DNA of 64,000 nt from assembly GCA_030549495.1 (NCBI GenBank), contig JAUIRK010000536.1, positions 930,001-994,000 on the forward strand, given 5' to 3'. This stretch comes from Nectonema munidae (taxonomy: Eukaryota > Nematomorpha > Nectonematoida > Nectonematidae). Shown piece by piece: positions 22,601 to 32,747 of the stretch (positions are counted from its first letter, which is position 1; the number at the start of each line of letters is the position of its first letter). The notes beneath the pieces are model-generated. The model was not told where the DNA came from. It searched no databases and was given only the letters and a program-made list of their open reading frames with translations. The translations under genes were made by a program, and so were the position numbers.

Positions 22601-24273
22601 GTTTTTCTTCTCTCATTTTTCATTTCATCCTCGATTATCTCTGAATTAGGGACACTAAATGATGAACTTTTATTAATATTATTTTCTAAACTTTTTTTCT
22701 TTGATTTTTTGTCTACCTTATTAGTTTTATTTATCGTCTGTTTACTTTCTTTATTCTCATTTATAGAATTACTGATTAACGGATATGTTTTTCTTCTCTC
22801 ATTTTTCATTTCATCCTCCATTATCTCTGAATTAGGGACACTAAATGATGAACTTTTATTAATATTATTTTCTAAACTTTTTTTCTTTGATTTTTTGTCT
22901 TCCTTATTAGTTTTATTTATCGTCTGTTTACTTTCTTTATTCTCATTTATAGAATTACTGATTAACGGATATGTTTTTCTTCTCTCATTTTTCATTTCAT
23001 CCTCCATTATCTCTGAATTAGGGACACTAAATGATGAACTTTTATTAATATTATTTTCTAAACTTTTTTTCTTTGATTTTTTGTCTACCTTATTAGTTTT
23101 ATTTATCGTCTGTTTACTTTCTTTATTCTCATTTATAGAATTACTGATTAACGGATATGTTTTTCTTCTTTCATTTTTCATTTCATCCTCGATTATCTCT
23201 GAATTAGGGACACTAAATGATGAACTTTTATTAATATTATTTTCTAAACTTTTTTTCTTTGATTTTTTGTCTTCCTTATTAGTTTTATTTATCGTCTGTT
23301 TACTTTCTTTATTCTCATTTATAGAATTACTGATTAACGGATATGTTTTTCTTCTTTCATTTTTCATTTCATCCTCCATTATCCTTGAATTAGGGACACT
23401 AAATGATGAACTTTTCTTCATTTCCTCTGAATTTATTACATTTGAATTTTTTGTTTTTTCCATAATTGATGAGCTTTCTGTAGATTCTGTGTTTGAGGTT
23501 GTATTATTTATTTCAGCATTGTTACCTATCTGTGTTATTTTTATCAATCCTGAAATATCTAGGGAATTTGATTTACTCAAGCTTGCTAGAGTGAATTGAC
23601 TTGAATTAGCATTACCTGAAGAGTTTGTGGATTTATTAGTACAAGGCATTACATTTTGGTTTTTTATAATTTCATCTAACTTCTCTTCCTCGTACTTTTT
23701 AATGGAGTTTGAATCCTTAACTTGTGTATTTGTTTCTTCGTCTTCTTCTGTTACAGTTATGAATGTGCATATAGTTTCACCATCTCTCTCTTCTACTTTT
23801 TGAAGTTTGAAAGTCTTTTTTAATACAATCTTTCTCACGAAATATTGAATTAAAAACTCAGCTATTATTATTAAACCTACTGCTACTATAAATAAAACTA
23901 AAAGCTTTAAAAAATTGTTACCTCCAAAAATATAAAAAAGAATTGGTATTAAAATCACAGAGGCTACGATTTCATTTTTTTTGAAAAATAAATTGCAAAA
24001 TAAAATGAAAAGAGCGTAGATCAATATGATGAAAAAAAAATTGGGATCGTAGGAAAATAGTTCCATTTCTTCGTATGTTATTATGTTGTTGTGAAAGTTG
24101 TCATCTATATTTAAGTTATCCGAGTTTGCATTATTTCCATTTAAAGGTCTTTTCAATATTTCATCGATCGATAAAATTGAGTTGCCATAAGAATTTGTTT
24201 TTGAAGAAGCGCTGCTTATCAGCCCGATTAAAATCATAAGTGCTTTGAAAATAAAATTTAATGAGAACGACAT
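19699..24273 (-). CDS. Large membrane-anchored protein with 20 tandem ~64-residue repeats
   Basis: This is one unbroken 1,524-residue frame starting at ATG 24273. Residues 1-24 look like a signal peptide (FIFKALMILIGLISSASS, likely cut before KTNSYG). Hydrophobic, membrane-like segments follow at about 79-97, 103-118 and 121-145. A charged linker runs to about 285. Then come 20 near-identical units of 63-65 residues, each built as SSSFSVPNS, EDEMKNERRKTYPLISNSIN, ENKESKQTINKT, and KEDKKSKKKSLEN. Units differ mainly at set positions (EIM/EII, NKED/IKED/NKVD/KED, NNIN/NNTK/NTFN). The repeat region is about 34% Lys/Glu/Asp-like polar and should be disordered. I know no family match. The stop is followed directly by an A-rich stretch with AATAAA. 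Near-absence of breaks over 20 repeats favours a real, selected gene, recently expanded. No introns are visible. Confidence 0.75.
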   Translation of the reverse strand: MSFSLNFIFKALMILIGLISSASSKTNSYGNSILSIDEILKRPLNGNNANSDNLNIDDNFHNNIITYEEMELFSYDPNFFFIILIYALFILFCNLFFKKNEIVASVILIPILFYIFGGNNFLKLLVLFIVAVGLIIIAEFLIQYFVRKIVLKKTFKLQKVEERDGETICTFITVTEEDEETNTQVKDSNSIKKYEEEKLDEIIKNQNVMPCTNKSTNSSGNANSSQFTLASLSKSNSLDISGLIKITQIGNNAEINNTTSNTESTESSSIMEKTKNSNVINSEEMKKSSSFSVPNSRIMEDEMKNERRKTYPLISNSINENKESKQTINKTNKEDKKSKKKSLENNINKSSSFSVPNSEIIEDEMKNERRKTYPLISNSINENKESKQTINKTNKVDKKSKKKSLENNINKSSSFSVPNSEIMEDEMKNERRKTYPLISNSINENKESKQTINKTNKEDKKSKKKSLENNINKSSSFSVPNSEIMEDEMKNERRKTYPLISNSINENKESKQTINKTNKVDKKSKKKSLENNINKSSSFSVPNSEIIEDEMKNERRKTYPLISNSINENKESKQTINKTIKEDKKSKKKSLENNTKKSSSFSVPNSEIMEDEMKNERRKTYPLISNSINENKESKQTINKTIKEDKKSKKKSLENNINKSSSFSVPNSEIIEDEMKNERRKTYPLISNSINENKESKQTINKTNKEDKKSKKKSLENNINKSSSFSVPNSEIMEDEMKNERRKTYPLISNSINENKESKQTINKTIKEDKKSKKKSLENNINKSSSFSVPNSEIMEDEMKNERRKTYPLISNSLNENKESKQTINKTKEDKKSKKKSLENNTKKSSSFSVPNSEIMEDEMKNERRKTYPLISNSINENKESKQTINKTNKEDKKSKKKSLENNINKSSSFSVPNSEIIEDEMKNERRKTYLLISNSINENKESKQTINKTIKEDKKSKKKSLENNINKSSSFSVPNSEIIEDEMKNERRKTYPLISNSINENKESKQTINKTIKEDKKSKKKSLENNINKSSSFSVPNSVIIEDEMKNERRKTYPLISNSINENKESKQTINKTIKEDKKSKKKSLENNINKSSSFSVPNSEIMEDEMKNERRKTYPLISNSINENKESKQTINKTKEDKKSKKKSLENNIKKSSSFSVPNSEIIEDEMKNERRKTYPLISNSINENKESKQTINKTNKEDKKSKKKSLENTFNKSSSFSVPNSEIIEDEMKNERRKTYPLISNSINENNESKQTINKTKEDKKSKKKSLENTFNKSSSFSVPNSEIIEDEMKNERRKTYPLISNSINENKESKQTINKTNKEDKKSKKISLENNLKKGSSSFSVPNSGIMEDEMKNERRKTYPLISNSINENKESKQTINKTKEDKKSKKKSLENTFNKSSSFSAPNLGIMEDEMKNERRKTYPLISNSINENKESKQTINKTNKEDKKSKKISLENNLKKSSSSFSVPNSGIMKDEMKNEKRKTYPLISNSINENKESQQKINTTNNEDKKSKKKSLEKKNC
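19702..23422 (-). repeat. Coding minisatellite, 20 units of about 186-195 bp
   Basis: This is the DNA repeat underlying the protein array. Unit length stays a multiple of three. Length changes remove or add whole codons (for example NKTNKED against NKTKED). Adjacent units are often less alike than units two or three apart, which suggests multi-unit duplications. The outermost units nearest the stop (KISLENNLKK type) are the most diverged, as expected for an array growing from its middle or 5' side. Confidence 0.9.
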
Positions 24274-24339
24274 TTTGGCAGAGTTGTATAATGAAAATTG
24301 ATATAATGATTTATATTTGCAGGTTCAGATACGCATTAG

Positions 24340-24870
24340 GATTTTAAGCTACTCGTCAATTATTATTGGCCAATGGCTGTTCTATGTTTTGTGTGTAATT
24401 TTTATACGTATGAGGTAATTGACCAATGGTTGAACGACATTTCTGTGTAATAAAGTCTTAAAATTTCATTAATTTTTAATTGGTTGAAATTATTTATATA
24501 GATGTTTTGTGTGTATTTTTATATGGTGTGATGAGTTTCTATGTGTGTATGTGTTTGAAGTATTCTGATTGGTTGAGATTATTTATATGGTCTGATGATA
24601 TGTGTTAACATTATTTATATGGTCTGATGATATGTGTGTTTGTCTCTACAAGCATTCTGATTGGTTGAAATATCTTTTGTATGTATTTTTATATGCTGTA
24701 ATGAGCAAAAATACACAGAAAACAGTGATGAAAAATACAGTGATGAGTTTGTATGTTTGCCTCTCAAAGCATTCTGATTGGTTGAAATTATTTATATGTT
24801 TTGTATGTATTTTTATATGGTGTAATGAGAAAAATACACAAAAAAGTTACAACTATGCTAAAAACAAATA
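24340..24870. repeat. Degenerate minisatellite (TTCTGATTGGTTGAAAT)
   Basis: The phrase ATTCTGATTGGTTGAAAT followed by TATTTATATGG or TTTTATATGG recurs at least four times between 24480 and 24850 with irregular spacing of 60-130 bp. It lies upstream of the large repeat-protein gene, on its 5' side, so it overlaps any promoter of that gene. No TATA or other element could be assigned with confidence. Confidence 0.6.
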
Positions 24871-24877
24871 ACTTAAC

Positions 24878-24944
24878 ACTGTTTCGAGCGATGCGATGAA
24901 AACTGTTTCGAGCGAAGCGATAAACGACCACGGGACCGGCTAGT
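24878..24944. mobile_element. Possible Helitron-like 3' terminus
   Basis: The phrase CTGTTTCGAGCGA is repeated twice. ACCACGGGACCGGCTAG then follows, ending in CTAG. GC-rich ends closing in CTAG(T) are common at Helitron 3' termini. A good terminal hairpin is not visible and no 5' TC end or Rep/helicase was found, so this is a weak call. Confidence 0.25.
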
Positions 24945-25093
24945 ATAGAAGATTAGTTTTAAGTATTATGGTTAGGTATACCCAAAAACAAAACATAACA
25001 TTTTTGTGTAGAAGAGAAAACAATCCTTAATAAATCGATTTTTCAAAGGTTTTGATTGATTCTGTGTGATCAAATCTTTATAATACTCAGCAG

Positions 25094-25958
25094 CAGAGTT
25101 CTGGAAACGGAAAAATATTTGATGTCTCCAATTCCGACTAAACTTATTTTTAATTTTTTGCCTCCCACTACGACTCTACTTATTTATAATTTTTGAGACT
25201 GCAACTCAATTTATGTTTTATTTTTTTAACACTTGACTTCACCTATATATAATTTTGCGACTGTGAATTTAAAAATTTATAATTATGCAACATCATCTTT
25301 TCTGTTTCAAATATTATAAATCTCCAAAGAATGTGATGACATGTATCATATTTCAAGGTCGTTTTTGAGTGTCAATTTTAGATAGTCATTGAAAGATTTT
25401 CTGAAATTTTATCATTTTGCTTTGTGTTGCAAGCAAACTGTTTGATCTATTTTCTTCAACATAATCAATTAAAAAGTTTTATTGGTTTGTATTTGCAGTT
25501 TAGTGTCCTTCTTGCATTGTCTTCAAAAAGATTTTCAATTTATTGTCTATAACATTTTTATCTAAGACAAAATAATACGATTCATTAATTTAATTTATTG
25601 CAAATTTTTTTCCAACCAAAGGCTTATGGTTTAAAAATTTCTTTCTAAAAAGTTTTGCTCCCCTACAAACTAATTTTAACGTAAAAGAAAAAAGCTCATT
25701 CTTTAATTTTATTCAATTTTTCACCCTTTTTTCCATGAGCTGCAAACATGCAAGGCCTGGACTAAAATGATAAGAATTTTTATGTTGAGTTTTTGCAACT
25801 TTGCTCACTAAGAAGAGTGTCTGTGAATTTATTTTTCAATCTAACATACATGATGTAATTATTTATGAAATCGAAGTCATAGTCGCAATAATCATTACGA
25901 CTCAGTCTCCTTCTCAAAAGGTGCAACTCCAAATCCAGACACTGATTCCATAACCCTG
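25094..25958. mobile_element. Non-autonomous hAT element, 865 bp
   Basis: The flanks CTCAGCAG (25086-25093) and CGCAGCAG (25959-25966) form an 8-bp duplication with one mismatch. The ends are CAGAGTTCTGGAAACGG and CAGGGTTATGGAATCAG read inward. GACTC-rich subterminal motifs recur inside both ends (ACTACGACTCTACT, CGACTCAGTCTCC). The interior is AT-rich and non-coding. It is related to the terminal fragment at 16690-16825. Confidence 0.75.
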
Positions 25959-26319
25959 CGCAGCAGTGTGCGTGTGTGTTCTGTTATCTGTCGATCATAT
26001 TATAGGAAAAATAAAAGTAACTACTCACACCTCAAAAATCACATTATACTCATTATACCTGATAAAGATTTTCATGATTCCTGATGTGATCAGTTGAGAA
26101 GCCAGACACGCTTAAAAGGTGCTCATCAGTGGCATACTTATCTCTAATGTCTACCCGAGGCACATTTTAAATAACACATCAAAATGCCCAAAACTACATA
26201 ATACATGTATGCAAAGACGAAATCAGAAATGTTAAAGGATGGGTCAAAAACTAAAAGATTTTTTGCTATTAGTAAAATGCCTTATTTCAACTATGAAAAC
26301 AAATATTTTTATAAATCTT

Positions 26320-26570
26320 GGGTCATTTCGTTTAGACGGCCAAATCTAGTAATCACCATTTCGTCTGCCTTTTATAGTTATGTCCTGCTTGCCAAATTCT
26401 AAGGAAAATTCTATGCGTTTACCCACATTTTGTTGTTTATAAAAGGAAACGGAAAATAAAAAAAAATTAATTTTGTTAATTAATTATTATTAATTAATTA
26501 ATTAATAAATAAATATAAAAGGCAGGCGAAATGGTCATTACTTGATGTGGCCGTCTAAACGAAAAGACCC
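26320..26570. mobile_element. Palindromic MITE with perfect 8-bp duplication
   Basis: TAAATCTT occurs at 26312-26319 and 26571-26578. The ends GGGTCATTTCGTTTAGACGG and GGGTCTTTTCGTTTAGACGG (inward) continue as inverted repeats through CCATTTCG(T/C)CTGCC for more than 50 bases per arm. An AT-only stem of TTAA units fills the centre. An 8-bp duplication suits hAT, though the GGG ends are not the usual CAG type. A relative sits at 32796-32987. Confidence 0.85.
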
Positions 26571-26579
26571 TAAATCTTA

Positions 26580-27234
26580 AATACTGTTTTTAAATAGAAA
26601 TTAAATATTTTGGATTTTTTAATTACAAATTTTATTAAAAATTTTAAAATAAATTTTAACATAAACTTATCTGACGTGGGGTAAACTCCCCTTGCCGTCC
26701 CTCTGATTGCGAATAAAAAGTGTAACAAATTTTTATTACGTTGATATTTAAGTCCAAAATATTTCTCGGTACATCATTTGGGACCATTGATCCCTATGTT
26801 ATTTTAAATGATCACATCAAATATTTATTATAGAATTAAACAATTTTCATGTTTACTTCATAATGAAATTTTTTTAGACTTTTTGGACCTTGACTAACAA
26901 TATTAGATTTAGTTAATCTCAGCCTCTTCTAAAAAAATTTAGTTTTATTGTGAACAATTGAGGTATGTGTTTTTACACAGTATAACATTCTAACAAAGTA
27001 TACATTCAAACCTTTCGCTTTGTCTATAGGTTTTTGTTGTAGTGTTATTTGAAGCTGACAAGTTGTTCTTAAAAATTAAAAAAACTATAAAAATTTGATA
27101 TTATAGTTAACTAATTGACCATTGATAAAAACAAGTAGTAATATTACCAGTTGAATAGTAAAAAAGTAGTAAAGTTAATTTTTACTAAATATTCGCATTA
27201 TTTTATAAAAGAAGAAGACGATTAGTCGAAAAAG
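26580..27234. other. No recognisable gene
   Basis: AT-rich with no repeat ends or coding motifs seen. Confidence 0.4.
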
Positions 27235-29818
27235 CCCCCCCCCCCTCAACTAAAATTTCTCTTGTACCAAATTGGCTACATCTTTTGCTACCATACTTCA
27301 TGACATTTTCTAAAATTGATAGCTGCATCTTTTGATACCATTTTCATGGCAGTTGAATGACTTTTTCATGTCTAAATCTGTCAATCAAAAGTTAGACTTT
27401 TTCATCAAAATTCTGACAGTATCTCTAGTTAAGCTTATAACTTTGTTTCTATATTATATACTCGTTTGAAAATTTATAAATATATACAGTTTTGAACACA
27501 TAACACTTTATAGTTTAAATTTTTTCAAAATCGTTGTTACTTTTTGGGAAATGTCAATCAAAATTTTGATTGATGAGAAATATATTTATTAAAATATACC
27601 TTCAAATTTTACCTGAAATATATTTTTTTATATCAAATCGGTCATGCTGATTTCATTTTTGAACTTATTTTTAGAATTTAGAAATTGAAAATACCTATAA
27701 GTGTGTAACAAAGTTGCGGTTTACTTCTAAAATCTGTCTCTGAAAACATTCATTCAACTTTTACATGGAATAAACACATTATTATAACAAATCAACAATC
27801 GCAATTTCATTTATAAATTCTTTTTGCATTTAGAATTTGAAAATGCTAATCAATGTGAAACAAATTTGCGGTTTATTTTAAAAATCTGTCTCCGAGAACA
27901 TTAATTAAAATTTTACATGAAATATACACACTTTTATAACAAACCAACAATGCCAATTTCATTTATGGATTGTTTTTGCATTTAGAATTTCAAAATACTT
28001 ATAAGTGTCAAACAAATTTGCGGTTTATTTCTGAAATCTGTCTTCGAGAAGACTCATTCAAATTTTACATGAAATATACACATTTTCATATCAAATCAAC
28101 AATGCCAATTTCATTTATAGATTGTTTTTGCATTTGGATTCAAAATACTTATAAGTGTGAAACAAAGTTGCGGTTTATTTCTAAAATCTGTTTTCGAGGA
28201 CATTCATTCAAATTTTACTTGAAATACACACATTTTCATATCAAATCAACAATGCCAATTTCATTTATAGATTGTTTTTGCATTTGGATTCAAAATTACC
28301 TATAAGTGTAAAATAAATTTGTGGTTCACTTCTAAAAATTATTCCCAAAATCAAAATTTGCGGTTTACATCTAAAATCTGTTTTCGAGAACATTCATTCA
28401 AATTTTACATGAAATACACACATTATAACAAATCAACAATGCCAATTTTAATTATAGATTGTTTTGGGATTTAGAATTTGAAAAAACTTGTAAGCGTGAA
28501 TCAAATTTGCAAATCAGGTGTTTTACACATATGTACGCATTTTCAAGTAGGCTGAATCCAACAGTGATGTTCTTCAACTGAAATAAAGGACTTCATGATT
28601 AAATAGTTATACGTAGCTATATATGTAATTTATTTTGTCACAGAACAAATAGAATTATAAGTAGGCAAAACAAAATTGCAAAAAAAGAAAATATAACTGA
28701 AAATGATATAGAACTAAAAACGGGATTTTATACCTAATTCAATGAGGTGATTTTTTTAATGAAATTAATTAAATACAAAACAAAGACTCTGTAGAGGTAT
28801 ATTTTGATTTCGCATCATTTTATTTGAAAGAGAAAGACAGATCGTTTATACCATTCACTCTACAATATCTCGAAACAAGCTGAATCGGTCAATTTAAATA
28901 AGTTTCGTGTTTGACCATTTGAGAAAGTTTTATACGTATAATCAAACAATATACAAATGAACGGAGATGATAAAGTTGAAACATAATTTATTTATAATAA
29001 AAATTTGACGTTTTTTTATATCTAATCATTTGGTTGTTGTATCGTTTCTCTAAAATGAAAAATATAAAATGAAATTTTGCATATCTGTATGCACATATAA
29101 ATGGAATATTCAAATGAAAAAATTCGAAAAAATTATACATAATATTTAAAAAACATGATATAATCATGCAAACTCCAGTTGAAATATAATTCACAGCCTA
29201 ATTTTCATTCTATAGTCTAAAAATGAAAAAAAAATTTTGAACATAAATATATGAATCAATTTTATAGTATAATGATGCGTATCAAAATTGATATTCGTGC
29301 CTCATTGGAAATTTTGATACTGAAAAAATTTGTTTTATTATAGATTCCAAATAAAATCTAAACTTCAAAGAGAAATAAATTCATTAGTGAAAGTAAAAAT
29401 TTGAATATAGTCTTTGGAGAATAGCATTAAAACAAATCGTTCAAAAATCAGTACAATATATCTGACCGCAAACATACGACAACCATTTAAACTAAAAGGT
29501 TCTTTTTTAAGTTGAGCTGTCATATATCAATCAATTTTTTGACAGGTTTGGTTGATTTTTAAAAAAAATAAACGTGACCATCGTGTTCAGCATACTTGAA
29601 AATGGGTATATATGTGTAAAAAATTTTGTATACCCATTTACACTAAAAGTTTCTTTTTTTAGTTGAGCTGTCAAATATCAATCAATTTTTGACAAGTTTG
29701 ATTGATTTTTATAAAAAAATAAATGCCATGATCAGATTTGCAATCAATCATTTAGTAGGTTCCCGCGAAAATTTTGTAGAAATTTGCAATCATTTAAGAA
29801 AAACCAGCCCCCCCCCCC
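27235..29818 (+). repeat. Compound satellite repeat ('Rep-A'), copy 2
   Basis: From about 27680 it has the layout of 7862-10185. The left satellite holds about five units with AAGTGTGAAACAAATTTGCG (27690-28510). The core at about 28500-29480 is nearly identical to the other copy. Two units of the right satellite with GCTGTCATATATCAATCAAT follow at 29510-29760. It is bounded by runs of 11 C at 27235-27245 and 29808-29818. The left flank at 27246-27620 also matches, in inverted orientation, the right arm of the large piggyBac near 39700-40060. The size and shape suggest a mobile or satellite-linked element, but no terminal duplication was found. Confidence 0.8.
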
Positions 29819-29936
29819 GTCACTGAGGAAATGAAAATAGGCCGTCACTAATAGGGTAGCGTCACTACTGCTTATCAAAGACGGCATAGTAACGCTAAAA
29901 TAACATCATTATATATAATTATTTAATATGGAAATA

Positions 29937-31867
29937 CAGTAAAATCTCGCTATTATGCCACCCTTCGGGGCCGACCAAAAGTGGCATAGTAGCGAGAGTG
30001 GCATAGTAGCGAGGGTTTTGTAAAAATAGCCTTATTTTTTCAAATAAAATCACATTTATTAAAAAACAGTTTTATTTTTTTATATATTTGTGTCCTATTC
30101 CAAAGCTCTCAAAAATGGTTGTCTGACGCATTTTCATATGGCAGATCTCAAGCATTTCTTGATCTAAACAATCGCACGCTTGCATCACTTTGAGCTTTAC
30201 GCTACAATGCTGCATAAATTTTCGAACAGTGCTCCACGCTCTTTGGGCTTCTTGGAATTGAACCACTTCCTCTTCGATAGTTTCCTTGTCGTCTTCGCTT
30301 TCAATTTGTTCCTTGCTTTTCAGCACTTCCTCAGCAATCTCCTCTAGCAGAAGAGAGCCACTAGTTGCGAGACGCTCGTCAGCATTGAGAAAGTCAGTTA
30401 GCTCAATCTCCTCGTTATTGTGCATCTTTTCCTCAGTAGGCAAAGCATTCCAAATCTCGAGCAACTCTTCATCTTTTGGCTCAATCTAATCAATTTCTTC
30501 TTCTACAAACTTAGCTTTTACAAAACAGTTTTTGATGACCGATTTGTTAACCTGCTCCCAAGCATACCGGGCAACGTGTAGAGCATCAAGCAACGTGAAC
30601 TTAAACTCTCTTTCCTCGTCTATGGCTTCAAGCCTGCGAGAGAGCAAAAGTTTCTTGTAGTGGCGTTTGAGAGTCTCTATAACCCCCTGATCCATTGGTT
30701 GCGAGATTAATGTTGTGTTAGGAGGAAAAAATAGCAGCTTTATATTGTCGAACTGGAGATCAGATGGGTGGCCACAGAAGTTATCGAGACAAAGCAGCAC
30801 TTTGCGTCCCTGCTTGACGAGTCGCTCGTTCCACTCACGCAATGTTTCTTCGAAGAGCTCCGCCGTCATCCACGCTTTCGAATTTGCCTTGTATGTCACC
30901 GGAATTTTTTTGTTTTTGAAGGCACGCGGTTTCTTGGAATTGCCAATCACCAGAAGAGGAAGCTTTTCGTTGCCGCTCATGTTTGCTCCAACCAAAAGAG
31001 TGATTCTTTGCTTACTTTTTTTACCTCCAGTGCACCGCTCTCCTCTGAAAGCCATGGTCTTGTTTGGTAGCAGCTGCCAGAAGAGTCCAGTTTCGTCTAG
31101 ATTGAAGACGTCTTCTGCAGAAAATTGTGCAAGCAAAGGTCGAAGAACCTGTTGTTGCCACTCAAAAAGAGATTGCAAATTTACCGCTCCTGCTTCTCCT
31201 TGTATTGTTTTAAAAGTAATGCCGTGACGCTTTTTGAAATTGTCCAGCCAACCGTCGCTTGCCATGAATCCCGGAATGTGCATTATCTCGGCCAGTTTCA
31301 TTGCCTTTTCTTTGACCAGACTTCCACTGACAGGCAGATTGTGTCCTCTCGCTTGCTTCAGCCACATGAGCACCCCTTCATCGAGATTTGGATCGTGAGC
31401 CTGCGTCAACTTAACGCGTTTCGATGAAAATCCAGTTTTGATTGCAGCCTCGATTGCATCCTTTTTGCTGAGAATGCTTTTTACCGTAGTTCTCTTCACT
31501 TCAATACCCCATTTCTTGCTTATTTCTCTGGCCAGCTTGGACTGATTAGGCTCATTTTTTTCGGCATCAATAATTTCTTTTTTCTGCTTTAGAGTGAAAT
31601 CAGTTCGCTTGCGTTTTATATCTGACATGTTAATTTTTTACGCAAATAAAAACAATAAATCTAAAAAAATATATTCATTAATTTTGTAAAAAAAGTTGAG
31701 AAATATAATTAAAAAACGCAACACACAAATAAATAGTGTCATAATAGCGAGATTAGGTGGTGGCATAGTAAGTTTATTTTCTACTGAATTTTGTCCGGAC
31801 CGAGTGAAAGTGGCATAGTAGCGAGAGTGGCATAGTACCGTGGGGGCATAGTAGCGAGATTCTACTG
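29937..31867 (-). mobile_element. Tigger (pogo) element, nearly whole
   Basis: The flanking TA is at 29935-29936 and 31868-31869. The ends CAGTAAAATCTCGCTATTAT and CAGTAGAATCTCGCTACTAT (inward) are followed in both arms by repeats of GTGGCATAGTAGCGAGA. These iterated subterminal motifs are probably transposase-binding sites. The length is 1,931 bp, with a single transposase frame on the minus strand broken by one stop. GC content and frame quality stand out against neighbouring fossils, which points to a recent arrival. A scrap of the same end motif (GGCATAGTAACGCT) at about 29882-29899 suggests another copy once lay beside it. Confidence 0.95.
30072..31628 (-). pseudogene. Tigger/pogo transposase with one in-frame stop
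   Basis: The reading starts at ATG 31628 and would be 518 codons but for a TAG at 30486-30488 (codon 381). Residues about 10-55 form the CENP-B-type helix-turn-helix (FTLKQKKEIIDAE...SKLAREISKKWGI). Residues about 70-140 form the second DNA-binding part (GVLMWLKQARGHNLPVSG, SDGWLDNFKKRHGI). The DDE core has all three acidic residues: D178 in FNLDETGLFW, D282 in LCLDNFCGHP and D313 in SQPMDQGVI, with DD30D spacing. The part after the stop (30072-30485) is an acidic tail rich in Glu. No frameshift is seen. The stop lies beyond the catalytic core, so a 380-residue product could keep DNA-binding and catalytic residues. Confidence 0.95.
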
Positions 31868-31869
31868 TA

Positions 31870-32535
31870 TAATTATCATAAAACTAATGACTTCTTTCTG
31901 ACATCCCAAACATATCCGAAGTGCATTCCAAAATTTGGCAAAATTATGGCATAAAAGAAAAACAAGCTTTGTTCACAAGTATAGTAGTTGCAGCTGGAAT
32001 AGAGAGCAAGAGGTATTGTTGTCAATAACTTTGAATTTTTCAAATAGATATCTTGGTTTGTAAAAATATTTATAAACTATCCTGGGTATGTAGGCAAAAT
32101 GGGGCTCAGTCATAATGAAAAAAAAATGAAATAAATGAATGGGCAGTTAAACTTTTTTTCATGAGAAAAAGGAAACAAAAATCCTTTTAAAGATCAATTT
32201 TCGAGCACCATGGTCATCACCAGATCATCAAACCGTTGGCAGATTAAGTGCTAGGTAAAAAGTTAAATCGTAGAAAAAAAAATGAGATATTTGTAAAGTT
32301 TTTGAAAGTTAAAAGATTTTTTAATTCCGATTTGATTTTAAAAGCAATTTTCTATTGACAGTATCGAAAGTAGATGATAAATCAATTGTAAAAAATACCA
32401 TAAGTTGGATTTTGGACATTTAACTTTAAAAATCATCAATTGAACTTAGTAATGAAAATGTAATGTTATTTCTAATCAGATTAATGCCCTCATGCAATTT
32501 TTAAATTTCAAAATAATTTTCAAGGCTATTTAAAA
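31870..32535. other. No recognisable gene
   Basis: AT-rich. Around 32330-32430 there are hints of LINE-like phrases on the minus strand, but they are too short to call. Confidence 0.4.
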
Positions 32536-32641
32536 CTCATTTAAGACCAATGTTCCCAAAGGGAACGCAGACAAATTCTTACTTTAAATTGAATTAAATA
32601 GGAATTACTAAAGTCGTCTGCTTTGTTCGGTCCTAAATGAG
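32536..32641. mobile_element. TTAA MITE
   Basis: The ends are CTCATTTAAGACCAATG and CTCATTTAGGACCGAACAAA (inward), with TTAA intact at the right (32642-32645) and eroded at the left. The core contains CGTCTGCTTTG. Same subfamily as 7254-7359 and 19022-19151. Confidence 0.8.
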
Positions 32642-32747
32642 TTAAAAACAAATTTTTCTGTCAGCGATTAAAAATGATTGATTTGAAATAGATTCTAAAT
32701 TGATTCAATTTCTTAAATTACAATTTTTCATTTTAGGTTTTGAAGTA

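Noticed and set aside
19928-23599. 1,223-codon plus-strand frame as a second hydrophobic membrane protein
   Set aside because: It is the exact antisense of the repeat-protein array, begins and ends within or next to it, and lacks any non-repeat domain. The minus strand has a signal peptide and a unique head, so it is the better gene.
30715-31227. Plus-strand frame inside the Tigger
   Set aside because: It is the antisense shadow of the transposase and has no independent motif.
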